Shown piece after piece: positions 28,450 to 37,740 of a stretch of 64,000 bases of DNA. A program made the translations under genes and the position numbers. Each line of letters begins with the position of its first letter. Position 1 is the first letter of the stretch. Source of the stretch: Falsihalocynthiibacter arcticus (GTDB lineage Bacteria > Pseudomonadota > Alphaproteobacteria > Rhodobacterales > Rhodobacteraceae). Where the stretch lies: assembly GCF_000812665.2 (NCBI RefSeq), contig NZ_CP014327.1, positions 3,129,501-3,193,500 on the forward strand. Reading direction: 5' to 3'. The notes beneath the pieces are model-generated. The model was given only the letters and a program-made list of their open reading frames with translations, searched no databases and was not told the DNA's origin.

Positions 28450-29662
28450 TCAACTGGTCGACGCAACACTTTAATCTTTAGGAAGAGATGGAGTGTTTGC
28501 CATGAAATATCGTCGTAGGATTTATTATTCAACTGAACCGCGTGCTGAGATTTGGGATTGGTGGCAGCGAGGCGAGTCGATGAGGTCGATTGGGCGCGTT
28601 TTTGATCGCCAATCATCCTCAGTCTTTTCCGTGATCTCACCAACGGGTGGGATACGCCCACCAGATCGCAGACGCGGGCACGTTGCATTGAGCCTTTCTG
28701 AGCGCGAGGAAATATCCCGCGGGCTGAGCACCGAGCAGTCCTTGCGTGCGATTGCGCATCAGTTGCGACGTGCGCCCTCGACGATCAGCCGAGAGGTGCG
28801 GCGCAATGGTGGCCTTGCAGGTTATCGTGCAATCGCGTCTGATCAAGCGGCGTGGGATCGCGCGCGGCGTCCCAAGATTTGCAAGCTGGCTTGTCACCCG
28901 AAGTTGGCCTGCGCAGTATCAGCAAAGCTGCGGCGCAAGTGGTCTCCCGAGCAGGTTGCGGGCTGGCTCAAACGCGCTTTCCCAGGAGAGGCACACAAAC
29001 AGGTGTCACACGAAACGATCTACAGAAGCCTTTATATACAGGCGCGAGGCGTCCTTAAAAAGGAACTCCTGGAGCATCTGCGCGCAAGACGGACTGTCAG
29101 GCGCTCCAAACACGCCAGCCAGAAGCGCAACGGGAATGGCCAGATTAAGAATGCTGTATCTATCAGCGAAAGGCCTGCGTCCGTCGAAGATCGGGCCGTT
29201 CCGGGCCACTGGGAAGGCGACTTGATTGGCGGATCCAAGAACAGCTATATCGCAACCCTCGTTGAGCGGCATTCACGGTACGTGATGCTGGTTAAAGTCG
29301 CCAACAAAGACACCGAGAGTGTCGTCACGGCGCTGATCAAGTCGGCTCAGAAGCTGCCCCGTGAGCTTTACAAATCTCTGACATGGGATCGCGGAAAAGA
29401 GCTGGCAGATCATCCGCGCTTTACGTTGGCCACGGATGTTGATGTCTACTTTTGCGACCCACAGTCGCCTTGGCAACGCGGATCAAACGAAAACACCAAC
29501 CGGCTTTTGAGGCAGTATTTGCCGCGCGGTACCGACTTATCGGTCCATTCCCAAGCAAAGCTCAGTGCAATCGCAAGGCAACTCAACGAACGCCCTCGCA
29601 AGACCTTGCAATATCAAACGCCAGCAGAGAAGTTCGCAGAGTGTGTTGCGTCGACCGGTTGA
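28450..29662 (+). mobile_element. Intact IS30-family insertion sequence
   Basis: TCAACTGGTCGACGCAACAC at 28450-28469 and GTGTTGCGTCGACCGGTTGA at 29643-29662 are inverted repeats with one mismatch in 20. Between them lies one full-length transposase gene whose stop codon is inside the right repeat. The element is 1213 bases. I found no clear short target duplication, so it may have arrived with its flanks or they have changed. It is the likely active relative of the broken copy at the left window edge. Confidence 0.93.
28502..29662 (+). CDS. IS30-family transposase
   Basis: The 386-aa transposase starts at the ATG at 28502; a GTG three codons earlier is also possible. It has two N-terminal HTH regions, first around RGESMRSIGRVFDRQ and then SLRAIAHQLRRAPSTISREV, which recognise the ends and target. 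A DDE domain follows with Asp in HWEGDLIGG, Asp in LTWDRGKEL and Glu in RGSNENTNRLLRQYLP. All catalytic residues are present, so it should be functional. The C-terminus RPRKTLQYQTPAEKF is typical of the family. Confidence 0.95.
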   Translation: MKYRRRIYYSTEPRAEIWDWWQRGESMRSIGRVFDRQSSSVFSVISPTGGIRPPDRRRGHVALSLSEREEISRGLSTEQSLRAIAHQLRRAPSTISREVRRNGGLAGYRAIASDQAAWDRARRPKICKLACHPKLACAVSAKLRRKWSPEQVAGWLKRAFPGEAHKQVSHETIYRSLYIQARGVLKKELLEHLRARRTVRRSKHASQKRNGNGQIKNAVSISERPASVEDRAVPGHWEGDLIGGSKNSYIATLVERHSRYVMLVKVANKDTESVVTALIKSAQKLPRELYKSLTWDRGKELADHPRFTLATDVDVYFCDPQSPWQRGSNENTNRLLRQYLPRGTDLSVHSQAKLSAIARQLNERPRKTLQYQTPAEKFAECVASTG

Positions 29663-29930
29663 GATCGCCGCCAATAGTGTCGATCCCCTTGATTTGCGCT
29701 AAATTAAGCCCCAAATCTCTTTCCAGTTCAGAAGGAATTTTCGACTTCAATTGCCGGTTATGCGGCTGCTTGAAGCCCCATAAAACCCTTATTTAACGCT
29801 CGACTGCAAGACTTTATGTAATGTCAGTTTTTTAGTTGCACGACCTCTCGATTAGCCCTTTTAAATAAGGCCTACCACCGCATCATCCCACTTGTTCCCG
29901 CTTACTGCAAGTTACGGTGTCAAGCTACAT
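29663..29930. other. Stretch right of the IS30 copy with a possible gene fragment
   Basis: No complete gene. On the minus strand a frame from about 29799 to the IS30 end reads LKSKIPSELERDLGLNLAQI followed by KGIDTIGGD, which looks coding. It vaguely resembles the region before the second domain of IS110-type transposases, but it is too short to assign. The IS30 copy may have cut this gene. Confidence 0.3.
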
Positions 29931-30289
29931 CTAGGAGTCGAGGATCAAAAACGCACGTGGTTGGGAAAGGCGCCCAATCGGAGAGACGCCGCCAATCGCG
30001 AACCCTGTTTGGGTGCGAATGTGTTTTGCGTCCGCTTTTCCCAACGAGGCCTCAAGAGGGCGCTGGCCTTAATCAAACAGATTTTCTTGCCGCCCGCCGT
30101 GATAAAAATCACTGCTGAGCCGTCCTCCTCATTTCGAAAAATGATCGATTTGGCGATTTGATCCACCTCACAACTCGCTGCATTTACTGCGGCTTGCGCG
30201 GTGCGGATGCCTTTGCTCACTTCAAGAATTTCGACTTTCAGGCCAGCGGTTTGGAGGGCCGCTCGGACACGTTTTAAACTTTTGTTCAT
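29931..30289 (-). pseudogene. YbaK/EbsC-type aminoacyl-tRNA deacylase, frameshifted and C-terminally cut
   Basis: The start is ATG at 30289: MNKSLKRVRAALQTAGLKVE then SCEVDQIAKSIIFR and ITAGGKKICLIKASA, the N-terminal half of a prolyl-tRNA editing domain. Near 30058 the frame shifts. The rest, SLGKADAKHIRTQTGFAIGG and VSPIGRLSQPRAF, lies in the next frame, and one added base restores 119 codons. The last 35-40 residues of a normal family member are missing: the protein ends ILDS-stop where similarity should continue. So even without the frameshift it is truncated, next to mobile-element debris. The intact family removes mischarged amino acids from tRNA. Confidence 0.78.
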
Positions 30290-30363
30290 CGGGGAATGCC
30301 TCAAATCTCTTAAGGGTCCACAAGGCTTATTGACCCTCCCGCCATTCCCCGCACGATCAAAAA

Positions 30364-33147
30364 ATGACATTTCAAAATCGTATGACCCGCGCGCCGATTC
30401 CTTTTGACCCTGATCGCGGAATTGACGCGCGCGCGGCCTTGCCAGATGTGACGGGGCCCCTTGGGGATTTGATCGCAGGGGCCGCGGGGTGTTCGCCTTA
30501 TTTGTTTAGCTTAATGTGCCGCGAATCCCATTGGATTTCGCCTGCGCTTAATGGTTCGCCAGAGGAGGCTTTGGCACTGGCTTTGGACGACTTGAAAGCC
30601 CTTGCGCCCGATGAAATGGCCGCTGGATTGCGCCGCGGGAAACGCCGTATTGCGCTGTTGGTGGGGCTTGCGGATTTGGCCGGCGTTTGGGATTTGGCGC
30701 AGGTCACTCAAGCCCTTACGGATTTGGCCGATACCGCCGTTGACCGCGCGATCCGCACGACAGTCACCCAAGAAGCGCGGCGCGGAAAACTCCCCGGATT
30801 TGCGCGCGATTCCGAGGAAATTACGGGCGGCATGGTTGCGCTCGCGATGGGGAAAATGGGCGCGGGGGAGTTGAATTACTCCTCCGATATTGACCTCATT
30901 TGCCTGTTCGACGAAAGCCAATACGAAGATGACTCCTATTTCGACGCCCGCACCAGCCTTATTCGTGCGACTCGCCGGATGGCAACGCTGCTTTCGGAGG
31001 TCACGGGCGACGGATATGTGTTTCGCACCGATCTGCGGTTGCGGCCTGACCCAAGTTCGACGCCCGTGTGTATGGCGATGGACCCCGCCGAGCGCTATTA
31101 CGAGAGCATGGGGCGCACTTGGGAACGCGCCGCCCATATCAAAGCGCGCCCCGCAGCGGGGGATATTGAGGCGGGCGAGGCCTATTTGGAACGACTGGTC
31201 CCTTTCGTGTGGCGTAAGCATCTGGATTTTGCCGCGATCCAAGACGCTCATGATATTCGCCTCAAAATTCGCGCGCATAACGGGTTTACGGGCGCGATTA
31301 CCCTGCCGGAACACAATATGAAATTGGGTCGCGGGGGTATTCGCGAAATCGAGTTTTTCACCCAAACCCGCCAGTTGATCGCAGGGGGGCGCGATCGTGA
31401 ATTGCGCGGGCGGGGCACGGTTGCGATGCTCGGGGAATTGGCAAAAAAGGATTGGATTCCGTCAGAGACGGCCAAGATTTTGGCCACACATTATAAGGAC
31501 CATCGCGAAGTTGAACACCGTTTGCAAATGATTTCCGACGCCCAAACCCACACCCTCCCAAAGACCGAGAAAGGGTTTCAACGGTTGGCAAATTTCATGG
31601 GGCAGGGCGATGTCTCTGTTTTGAAACGCGAAATTCGCGAGCGGTTGGAAGAGGTCCATGACTTGACCGAGAGTTTCTTTGCGCCCACGCAAGCCCGCGC
31701 GGCTCCCGAAGTGAGCGCCGAGATGAAGAATGTGATGGCGGGGTGGCCGAGTTATCCCGCGTTACGGTCCTCGCGCGCGGTGCATATATTTGAACGCTTG
31801 AAGCCCGAGATACTGTCACGCGTGATGGCCTCGGCGTATCCTGAGCAAACCTTGAGGCAATTCGATGGGTTTTTAGCGGGATTGCCTGCTGGGGTGCAGT
31901 TGTTCTCGCTCTTTGAGGCCAATCCACAACTTATTGACCTTATTCTGGATATCTCGAGCATTGCCCCGAATTTGGCCAAATATCTGGCCAGCAATGCACA
32001 GGTTTTTGATGCGGTTATTGGCGGCAGTTTCTTTGACGCTTGGCCGGGTTTAGAGACGCTTCAAGGCGACCTTTCCGTCTTGCTCGCGGGCTATTCCGAC
32101 TATGAAAGCCAGTTGGATGCGGTGCGCCGCTGGATGAAGGAATGGCATTTCAGGATCGGTGTCCACCACCTGCGTGGATTGATTTCGGCAAACGAAGCAG
32201 GCCAGCAATATGCGGATTTGGCGCAGGCAGTTTTGGCCGAGGTTTGGCCCGTCGTCGGGGTGGAATTTGAGCGCAAACATGGCTCGGTTCCGGGGCGTGG
32301 GGGCGTGGTTTTGGGGATGGGCAGCCTTGGCGCGCGCAGGCTTCATGCCGCCTCTGATCTTGATCTCATCGTAATTTATGACGCGCAAGATGTTGAGGAA
32401 AGTGACGGGCGGCGTCCTTTGGCGGTGCGGACCTATTTCGCCCGTTTAACGCAGGCTTTTGTTACGGCGCTTTCGGCTCCAATGGCGGAGGGGCGTTTGT
32501 ATGAAGTGGATATGCGGTTACGGCCCTCTGGGCGCGCTGGCCCCGTTGCCACTAACTGGGCTGCGTTCAAATTCTATCAACTTGAGGAAGCTTGGGTTTG
32601 GGAGCATTTGGCCCTGACTAGGGCGCGACCTGTCGCCGGAAATGAGGCGTTGGCGGCCGAGTTTGAAGTTTTTCGGGCGGGAGTTCTTGGGCAAAACGGT
32701 GCTGCGGATCGGGTGATTCCGCAGGTTGCCGAGATGCGCGCGCGTATTTCTGTCGCAAAAACTCCACAGGGGGACAACGACGCAAAAATCGGCGAAGGGC
32801 GTTTGCAAGATGTGGAACTTTGTGCGCAAGCGGTGGCCCTGATGGCAGGATTTACCGGCTTTTCCGTCGCCGAGCAAATTCAGGCAGGAAATCTATTACC
32901 TGCGCAAAAACAAACTCTTATGGAGGCGGGGCAATTGATGTGGCAGTTGCAAGCGGCGGCGCGTCTTTTGAATGAGGGACCATTGAATGTTGAGGACATC
33001 GGAGTTGGCGGGGTGCATTTTCTTTTGCGGGAAACAGGGTGTGAAAGCCTCGATGACATGAGAAATCGCCTTGCGGAAGCCGCGAATTCCGCCCAAATGG
33101 TTATTGAAGACCTGTTTGGCCAACCAAAGGAGTCCCTTGATGACTGA
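30364..33147 (+). CDS. glnE: Glutamine synthetase adenylyltransferase / deadenylase
   Basis: GlnE attaches AMP to glutamine synthetase when nitrogen is plentiful and removes it when scarce, under control of PII protein. The 927-aa protein has two nucleotidyltransferase domains. The N-terminal deadenylase shows GKMGAGELNYSSDIDLICLF at about residues 165-184. The C-terminal adenylylase shows GMGSLGARRLHAASDLDLIV at about 650-670. Both keep their DxD metal sites. The start at 30364 has no strong ribosome site; an ATG at 30382 is an alternative. It is divergent from the ybaK remnant and overlaps the next gene by 8 bases. Confidence 0.94.
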   Translation: MTFQNRMTRAPIPFDPDRGIDARAALPDVTGPLGDLIAGAAGCSPYLFSLMCRESHWISPALNGSPEEALALALDDLKALAPDEMAAGLRRGKRRIALLVGLADLAGVWDLAQVTQALTDLADTAVDRAIRTTVTQEARRGKLPGFARDSEEITGGMVALAMGKMGAGELNYSSDIDLICLFDESQYEDDSYFDARTSLIRATRRMATLLSEVTGDGYVFRTDLRLRPDPSSTPVCMAMDPAERYYESMGRTWERAAHIKARPAAGDIEAGEAYLERLVPFVWRKHLDFAAIQDAHDIRLKIRAHNGFTGAITLPEHNMKLGRGGIREIEFFTQTRQLIAGGRDRELRGRGTVAMLGELAKKDWIPSETAKILATHYKDHREVEHRLQMISDAQTHTLPKTEKGFQRLANFMGQGDVSVLKREIRERLEEVHDLTESFFAPTQARAAPEVSAEMKNVMAGWPSYPALRSSRAVHIFERLKPEILSRVMASAYPEQTLRQFDGFLAGLPAGVQLFSLFEANPQLIDLILDISSIAPNLAKYLASNAQVFDAVIGGSFFDAWPGLETLQGDLSVLLAGYSDYESQLDAVRRWMKEWHFRIGVHHLRGLISANEAGQQYADLAQAVLAEVWPVVGVEFERKHGSVPGRGGVVLGMGSLGARRLHAASDLDLIVIYDAQDVEESDGRRPLAVRTYFARLTQAFVTALSAPMAEGRLYEVDMRLRPSGRAGPVATNWAAFKFYQLEEAWVWEHLALTRARPVAGNEALAAEFEVFRAGVLGQNGAADRVIPQVAEMRARISVAKTPQGDNDAKIGEGRLQDVELCAQAVALMAGFTGFSVAEQIQAGNLLPAQKQTLMEAGQLMWQLQAAARLLNEGPLNVEDIGVGGVHFLLRETGCESLDDMRNRLAEAANSAQMVIEDLFGQPKESLDD

Positions 33148-33415
33148 TGCGAGATTTGATCCCAAGGGATTGATTAAAGATTGCTTTTCGATGGATGGCA
33201 TCACGGACGCGGAATGTCGTTCGGTGTTTGTCGATTGGGCGTTGAGTGTACCAGCTGATGTGGATACGCGCGAGGCGCTTGAGGCGCTAAATGTGCAATA
33301 TCAACAGGGTCCAGAGGGGCATCCCATGCTCACGGTTCTCAAGGAGAGTTTGTTGGAACCCGCTGTCACAGGACGCCGTGGCGGCTGGTCGGGGCGGCGT
33401 ACTGGTCGCACGTAA
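33140..33415 (+). CDS. Conserved small protein between glnE and phosphatase (91 aa)
   Basis: I chose the ATG at 33140, which follows AAAGGAG and overlaps the glnE stop. The protein (MTDARFDPKGLIKDCFSMDG, ITDAECRSVFVDWALSVP) is helical and acidic, with an Arg/Gly-rich end (GRRGGWSGRRTGRT). I know no domain for it. Overlaps on both sides indicate one translationally coupled glnE-orf-phosphatase unit. A link to nitrogen control is possible from position only. Confidence 0.7.
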   Translation: MTDARFDPKGLIKDCFSMDGITDAECRSVFVDWALSVPADVDTREALEALNVQYQQGPEGHPMLTVLKESLLEPAVTGRRGGWSGRRTGRT

Positions 33416-33416
33416 C

Positions 33417-33890
33417 GTGTCAACGATTGAGGTGTTTGCCGTCGCGACTCCTGCGCGGGGAGCGTTTTTTATCATGCCACATCCGGCTGAGAGTGCGGCA
33501 TTTTCTGTGTTGGCAAAAAAGGGCGTTAAGTCAATTGTTTCCCTTTTGGAAGCAGTCGAGGCGGGCAAACTAGGATTGGCCCGTGAGTCGGAGCAATGTA
33601 CCGCAGAAGGAATTGAGTTTCGTAACATGCCGATTGCCGATTTTGCCTTGCCGGATGGTAAGCAATTCGCTGATATCTTGCGCCTGATTTGCACCGATTT
33701 AGAGGCGGGCAAATCGGTGGCGGTGCATTGTCGCGCGGGAATTGGTCGCTCGGGGATGGTGGCATGTGGGGTGCTGATGCGTTTTGGTGCGACGGCGCAG
33801 GAAGCACTTGTTCAGGTCTCAAAGGCACGGGGTGTGGATGTGCCAGATACTGCAGAGCAACGCGCTTTTATTGAGGATTTTCGGCCCTAG
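33417..33890 (+). CDS. Dual-specificity / tyrosine protein phosphatase
   Basis: The product, from a GTG at 33417 just past the previous stop, is about 157 aa. It carries the Cys-x5-Arg signature VHCRAGIGRSGMVACGVLM, with nucleophile Cys and phosphate-binding Arg. The general-acid loop is probably IADFALPDG. Such small bacterial phosphatases act on phosphotyrosine proteins or sometimes on phospho-sugars and inositols; the substrate is unknown. An earlier in-frame ATG at 33291 lies inside the preceding gene and is not supported. Confidence 0.82.
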   Translation: MSTIEVFAVATPARGAFFIMPHPAESAAFSVLAKKGVKSIVSLLEAVEAGKLGLARESEQCTAEGIEFRNMPIADFALPDGKQFADILRLICTDLEAGKSVAVHCRAGIGRSGMVACGVLMRFGATAQEALVQVSKARGVDVPDTAEQRAFIEDFRP

Positions 33891-33936
33891 TAAAATCCCG
33901 CCACATGTACGCAGCGGGATTTTTGAATTTAGGGTC

Positions 33937-34578
33937 TTAGCGGGAAAGCGCTGCGGCTTCGCGGGCGAGGGCTTCGATGCTCTCCCAATCGCCAGCTTCG
34001 ACGAGTTTCTTCGGCGCGACCCAGCTTCCACCGACACAGAGCGTGTTGGAAAGGCCGAGATAATCGGGCGCATTCGCAAGGGACACGCCGCCCGTTGGAC
34101 AGAATTTTACCTGTGGGATCGGACCGCCGATAGACGCGAGCGCTTTTGCGCCGCCATTGGCTTCAGCAGGGAAGAACTTCTGGGTGGTATAGCCACGTTC
34201 CAAAAGACGCATGGCCTCGGTGGACGTTGCGATTCCGGGCAGCAGCGGCAAGCCCAACTCTTCGCAGGCATCCAAAAGAAGATCCGTCGCGCCAGGCGAC
34301 ACACCAAATGTCGCGCCCGCTGCGATGGCGTTTTTGACGTCTTGAGGGGTAAGCAGGGTGCCCGCACCGACAACGCCGCCGGCAACTTTTGCCATTTCGC
34401 GGATGACATCAAGGGCGCAAGGCGTGCGCAATGTCACTTCGAGAGCCGGAAGGCCGCCCGCGATCAGGGCTTGTGCGAGGGGGCGTGCATGCGCCACGTT
34501 ATCAACAACGAGAACGGGGACGACTGGCGCCAAGAGGCAGATTTCGGTGGCGCGTTTGCTTGCGTCTTGTGGGGTCAC
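33937..34578 (-). CDS. eda: 2-keto-3-deoxy-6-phosphogluconate aldolase
   Basis: Eda splits KDPG to pyruvate and glyceraldehyde-3-phosphate, the last step of the Entner-Doudoroff pathway. The 213-aa TIM barrel has the general-base Glu in ALEVTLRTPCALD, GAGTLLTPQD, and the Schiff-base Lys in VKFCPTGGVSLANAPDYL. It is downstream of edd in the same direction with about 58 bases between, forming a two-gene operon. Length is normal and all key residues are present. Confidence 0.95.
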   Translation of the reverse strand: MTPQDASKRATEICLLAPVVPVLVVDNVAHARPLAQALIAGGLPALEVTLRTPCALDVIREMAKVAGGVVGAGTLLTPQDVKNAIAAGATFGVSPGATDLLLDACEELGLPLLPGIATSTEAMRLLERGYTTQKFFPAEANGGAKALASIGGPIPQVKFCPTGGVSLANAPDYLGLSNTLCVGGSWVAPKKLVEAGDWESIEALAREAAALSR

Positions 34579-34636
34579 TTTGGGGGTCTCCTAAAAGGAA
34601 TATTGGGCCGCATGGCGGCTTATAATGTGTCTCGAA

Positions 34637-36442
34637 CTAAACGACAACCGCCGCGCCTTCAGTGGAGGAGCCAACGTTATCGCGGAACACCGAAAACAAC
34701 TCGCGGCCAATGCCGTGGCCGTTGTCCGACAGATCCGGCTGTGCGACGGGACGCGCGTCAAACCCTTCCTCAAGGACGTTGAGTTTGCCGTTGATCGCGT
34801 CAACCTCGACCATATCGCCATCGCGCAATTTTGCCAGTGGTCCACCAACGGCCGCTTCGGGCGAGACGTGAATGGCGGCCGGAACCTTGCCCGACGCGCC
34901 AGACATGCGGCCATCGGTGACAAGCGCCACGTTGAGGCCGCGATCCTGCAGCACCATGAGGCAGGGCGTGAGGCCGTGCAATTCGGGCATACCGTTGGCC
35001 TTGGGACCTTGAAAGCGCACGACGATCACCGTGTCGGTGGTGAATTCCCCCGCTTTGAAGGCGTCTTTTACGGCGTCTTGGCTGGCGAAAACACGAGCCG
35101 GTGCAGTGAGGGTTTGACGCGCGGACTCCACCGCCGAGACTTTCATCATGCCAGTCCCAAGGGAGCCTGAGAGCCGTTTTAAGCCACCCGCCGTGTTGAA
35201 TGGGTTGGTTGCGGGGCGCAAAATCTTTTCGTTTTCGCTCTTGCTGGGGCCAGTTTTCCACTCAACAATTCCGTCAATAAGCACGGGATCAAGCGCGTAA
35301 GGTGCAAGGCCTTGGCCCATAACGGTTGTCACATCAGGGTGAAGGAGGCCCGCAGCCAGAAGCTCGCCAATCACAAAGGCAAGTCCACCTGCCGCGTGGA
35401 AATGGTTCACGTCAGCGAGGCCGTTTGGATAGACTTTGGTCATCAAGGGGACGATGGCCGAAATATCCTCAAAGTCTTGCAGTTCGATGATAATTCCCGC
35501 CGCGCGCGCCATAGCAGGGAGGTGGAGGACAAGATTGGTCGAACCGCCCGTCGCCATCAGGCCAACGATACCATTCACAAAGGCACGCTCGTCTAAGATG
35601 TCGCAAACGGGGGTGTAGTCGTCGCCCAAGGCGGTGATTTCAAGGGCGCGTTTGGCGGCGGCATTGGTAAGGACGCCGCGCATATCACCTTCGGGTGGCA
35701 CAAAGGACGCGCCGGGCAGGTGAAGGCCCATGAATTCCATCAACATCTGGTTCGAGTTCGCGGTACCGTAAAACGTACAGGTGCCTGCGCCGTGATAGGA
35801 GGCCATTTCCGCCGCCATAAGCGCGTCGCGGCCCACTTCTCCGGTGGCAAATTTCTTGCGCACGGCGGATTTTTCGTCGTTGGGGAGGCCGCTGCTCATG
35901 GGGCCAGCGGGGATAAAGACCGTTGGAAGGTAGCCAAAGGTCGCTGCTGCCATCACCATTCCAGGAACGATTTTGTCACAGACGCCAAGGAAAACCGCCG
36001 CGTCAAACGTATTGTGGCTGAGGGCAATGCCTGAGGCCAAGGCAATCACGTCACGTGAAAAGAGCGACAATTCCATGCCAACTTGGCCTTGAGTGACGCC
36101 ATCACACATGGCCGGAACGCCGCCTGCAACTTGTGCTGTAGCACCGACAGACCGCGCGGCTTCCTTGATCTGGTTGGGGTAGGTCTCAAACGGTTGGTGC
36201 GCCGAGAGCATGTCGTTATAGGCCGTCACAATCCCAAGGTTGGGCGCGCGGTCGGCGGCAAGTGTATCCTTGTCATCGCCCATAGCCGCATAGGCGTGTG
36301 CTTGGTTACCACAGGAGAGGTGCGCGCGACGCGGCCCTTCACTGGCGGCAAGGCGCATGCGGGACAGATAAATGTCACGGCTGGGTTTGGAGCGTTGAAT
36401 AATACGGTCGGTGACAGCTTGGAGTTGAGCGTTGACGGTCAT
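34637..36442 (-). CDS. edd: 6-phosphogluconate dehydratase
   Basis: Edd dehydrates 6-phosphogluconate to KDPG using a 4Fe-4S cluster. I chose the ATG at 36442 ([14 protein letters not shown]), giving 601 aa, the normal family length; the open frame reaches further upstream without support. [20 protein letters not shown] and [17 protein letters not shown] carry cluster Cys, and [20 protein letters not shown] is the C-terminal signature of the IlvD/Edd family. It is the first gene of edd-eda. A 14-bp palindrome 57 bases upstream suggests control by a LacI-type repressor. Confidence 0.95.
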   Translation of the reverse strand: MTVNAQLQAVTDRIIQRSKPSRDIYLSRMRLAASEGPRRAHLSCGNQAHAYAAMGDDKDTLAADRAPNLGIVTAYNDMLSAHQPFETYPNQIKEAARSVGATAQVAGGVPAMCDGVTQGQVGMELSLFSRDVIALASGIALSHNTFDAAVFLGVCDKIVPGMVMAAATFGYLPTVFIPAGPMSSGLPNDEKSAVRKKFATGEVGRDALMAAEMASYHGAGTCTFYGTANSNQMLMEFMGLHLPGASFVPPEGDMRGVLTNAAAKRALEITALGDDYTPVCDILDERAFVNGIVGLMATGGSTNLVLHLPAMARAAGIIIELQDFEDISAIVPLMTKVYPNGLADVNHFHAAGGLAFVIGELLAAGLLHPDVTTVMGQGLAPYALDPVLIDGIVEWKTGPSKSENEKILRPATNPFNTAGGLKRLSGSLGTGMMKVSAVESARQTLTAPARVFASQDAVKDAFKAGEFTTDTVIVVRFQGPKANGMPELHGLTPCLMVLQDRGLNVALVTDGRMSGASGKVPAAIHVSPEAAVGGPLAKLRDGDMVEVDAINGKLNVLEEGFDARPVAQPDLSDNGHGIGRELFSVFRDNVGSSTEGAAVVV

Positions 36443-36498
36443 GTCATATCCTTTGGGCCAAGGAGGAAAGGGAAGTGATAGGGGCAGGTAGCACATCC

Positions 36499-36512
36499 TG
36501 TTAGCGCTAACA
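36499..36512. promoter_or_regulatory. LacI-type operator candidate upstream of edd-eda
   Basis: TGTTAGCGCTAACA is a perfect 14-bp palindrome with the central CG step typical of LacI/GalR-family sites. It lies 57 bases before the edd start, where a repressor would block the promoter. No regulator gene of this family is in the window, so the protein would be encoded elsewhere. Confidence 0.6.
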
Positions 36513-36673
36513 ATAGAGAGTTCGACATGTTCACCAGATTTTGACAATACCCGCGCATTCCTAAGGTATTCGAAAAACGCAAGTCGGGCATGTCGAAACA
36601 TCTGTAGTCACGCAAAGCCAGTTGGCCTAAATGGAAGGTAAGAAATTATCGACTTATCCGTAGGAGGCCTACC

Positions 36674-36841
36674 ATGGCTCTAGTGATCAATAACAATACT
36701 AAAATCGACATGTTTGAAATTGAAAAACGCGCACGCGCCCTTCGCGCACAAGCAACACGCGATATGGTCAAAGCCATTGGCGCCTTCGTGAGCCGTCTTG
36801 TGCATAGCGGTGCAGCAAAGCCCGCCGCAACAGGCGCGTAA
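36674..36841 (+). CDS. Small basic-helical protein (55 aa)
   Basis: A short gene begins at the ATG at 36674 with a perfect TAGGAGG site ten bases before it. It ends at TAA at 36841 and is followed by a strong terminator. The protein (MALVINNNTKIDMFEIEKRA, RALRAQATRDMVKAIGAFVS) is one long amphipathic, Arg-rich helix. I believe similar small proteins with an IDxxxIExxARxLRA core are common in Rhodobacteraceae, but their function is unknown. The ribosome site plus terminator make a strong case for a real monocistronic gene. Confidence 0.75.
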   Translation: MALVINNNTKIDMFEIEKRARALRAQATRDMVKAIGAFVSRLVHSGAAKPAATGA

Positions 36842-36869
36842 GACCTACTAAATCTGCAAGATCCGTCGA

Positions 36870-36896
36870 GGGTTGCGTGAAAACGCGACCCTTTTT
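36870..36896 (+). terminator. Terminator of the 55-aa gene
   Basis: GGGTTGCGT (36870-36878), loop GAAA, ACGCGACCC (36883-36891), then TTTTT. One G-T pair in the stem. A standard intrinsic terminator 28 bases after the small gene. Confidence 0.9.
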
Positions 36897-37033
36897 GGTT
36901 TTCTAAGGCTACGAAGTTCACGATATAACCCCATCATAAGCGCGAAATTGCCCAGTATCCTGCGCATTGTCGCCCCAATTCACCTCCAAAGTTAATGTGA
37001 GCAGAAAACAGGGCAGAAGCCCGGAGGTGAAAG

Positions 37034-37687
37034 ATGAAATCTATCAAAGCTATATGCGTTGTTGCCGTGGCCCTAACACTCTCAGCATGTGCTGGCACCG
37101 AACAAGTGAGCCGTGGCACAACTCCCGCATTTCCAGTTGTTATGGCTCCAGCGGTGTTTTCCGTTGATGCTGTCAACGTTATTGTACCAGAATCGCTGAA
37201 GGTCTCCGAGGCACATCTTTTTTACCCATTTGCCGACATTGTATGGCGCGGTGATGTGCTTGGCGACCGCCACGATCAAGTTGCCTCTATCTTTACAACC
37301 GGAATGGGGCGCGGCGCGAAAGCCTTTAGCGGCAAGCGCCATGTCGTCGTTGACATACAAGTCCTTCGGTTCCATTCCTTGACCGAGCGGGCGCGCTATT
37401 CCGTCGGCGGTGTTCATTCGATCAAATTCGTCATGAATGTACGGGATTCTCAAACGGGCACGCTTCTGATGGACTCAAAAGTGATCAAGGCCGACTTGAA
37501 TGGCTATGGTGGCGCGCGGGCCGTTGCCGCGGAACAACGTGGTTTGACGCAAAAGGTGCGTATTACCTCCCATATTGCAGGTGTCTTGCAACGTGAGTTG
37601 ACCCAGTTGAGCACACGACTTGAAGGAAATCCGGGTCAAATGTTTACCGTGAGCCCCTCCACGAACGTTTTGGACGACGCCGCATAG
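37034..37687 (+). CDS. Lipoprotein of unknown function (DUF6778-like, 217 aa)
   Basis: The N-terminus MKSIKAICVVAVALTLSACA is a lipoprotein signal with lipobox LSAC; Cys19 would be lipidated. The rest is a soluble periplasmic domain, rich in beta strand, with ADIVWRGDVLGDRHDQVASI and VVVDIQVLRFHSLTERARYS. I think it matches an alphaproteobacterial family of unknown function. GGAGGTG precedes the start. It is a single gene, with 50 bases to the next start. Confidence 0.75.
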   Translation: MKSIKAICVVAVALTLSACAGTEQVSRGTTPAFPVVMAPAVFSVDAVNVIVPESLKVSEAHLFYPFADIVWRGDVLGDRHDQVASIFTTGMGRGAKAFSGKRHVVVDIQVLRFHSLTERARYSVGGVHSIKFVMNVRDSQTGTLLMDSKVIKADLNGYGGARAVAAEQRGLTQKVRITSHIAGVLQRELTQLSTRLEGNPGQMFTVSPSTNVLDDAA

Positions 37688-37740
37688 CACAAAGGGCGCA
37701 AGACCCTTTCCATAGCTGAAAATTACGCATAAGAGGGGGC

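Noticed and set aside
28440-29672. Target-site duplication around the intact IS30
   Set aside because: Bases next to the two ends do not match for two or three positions.
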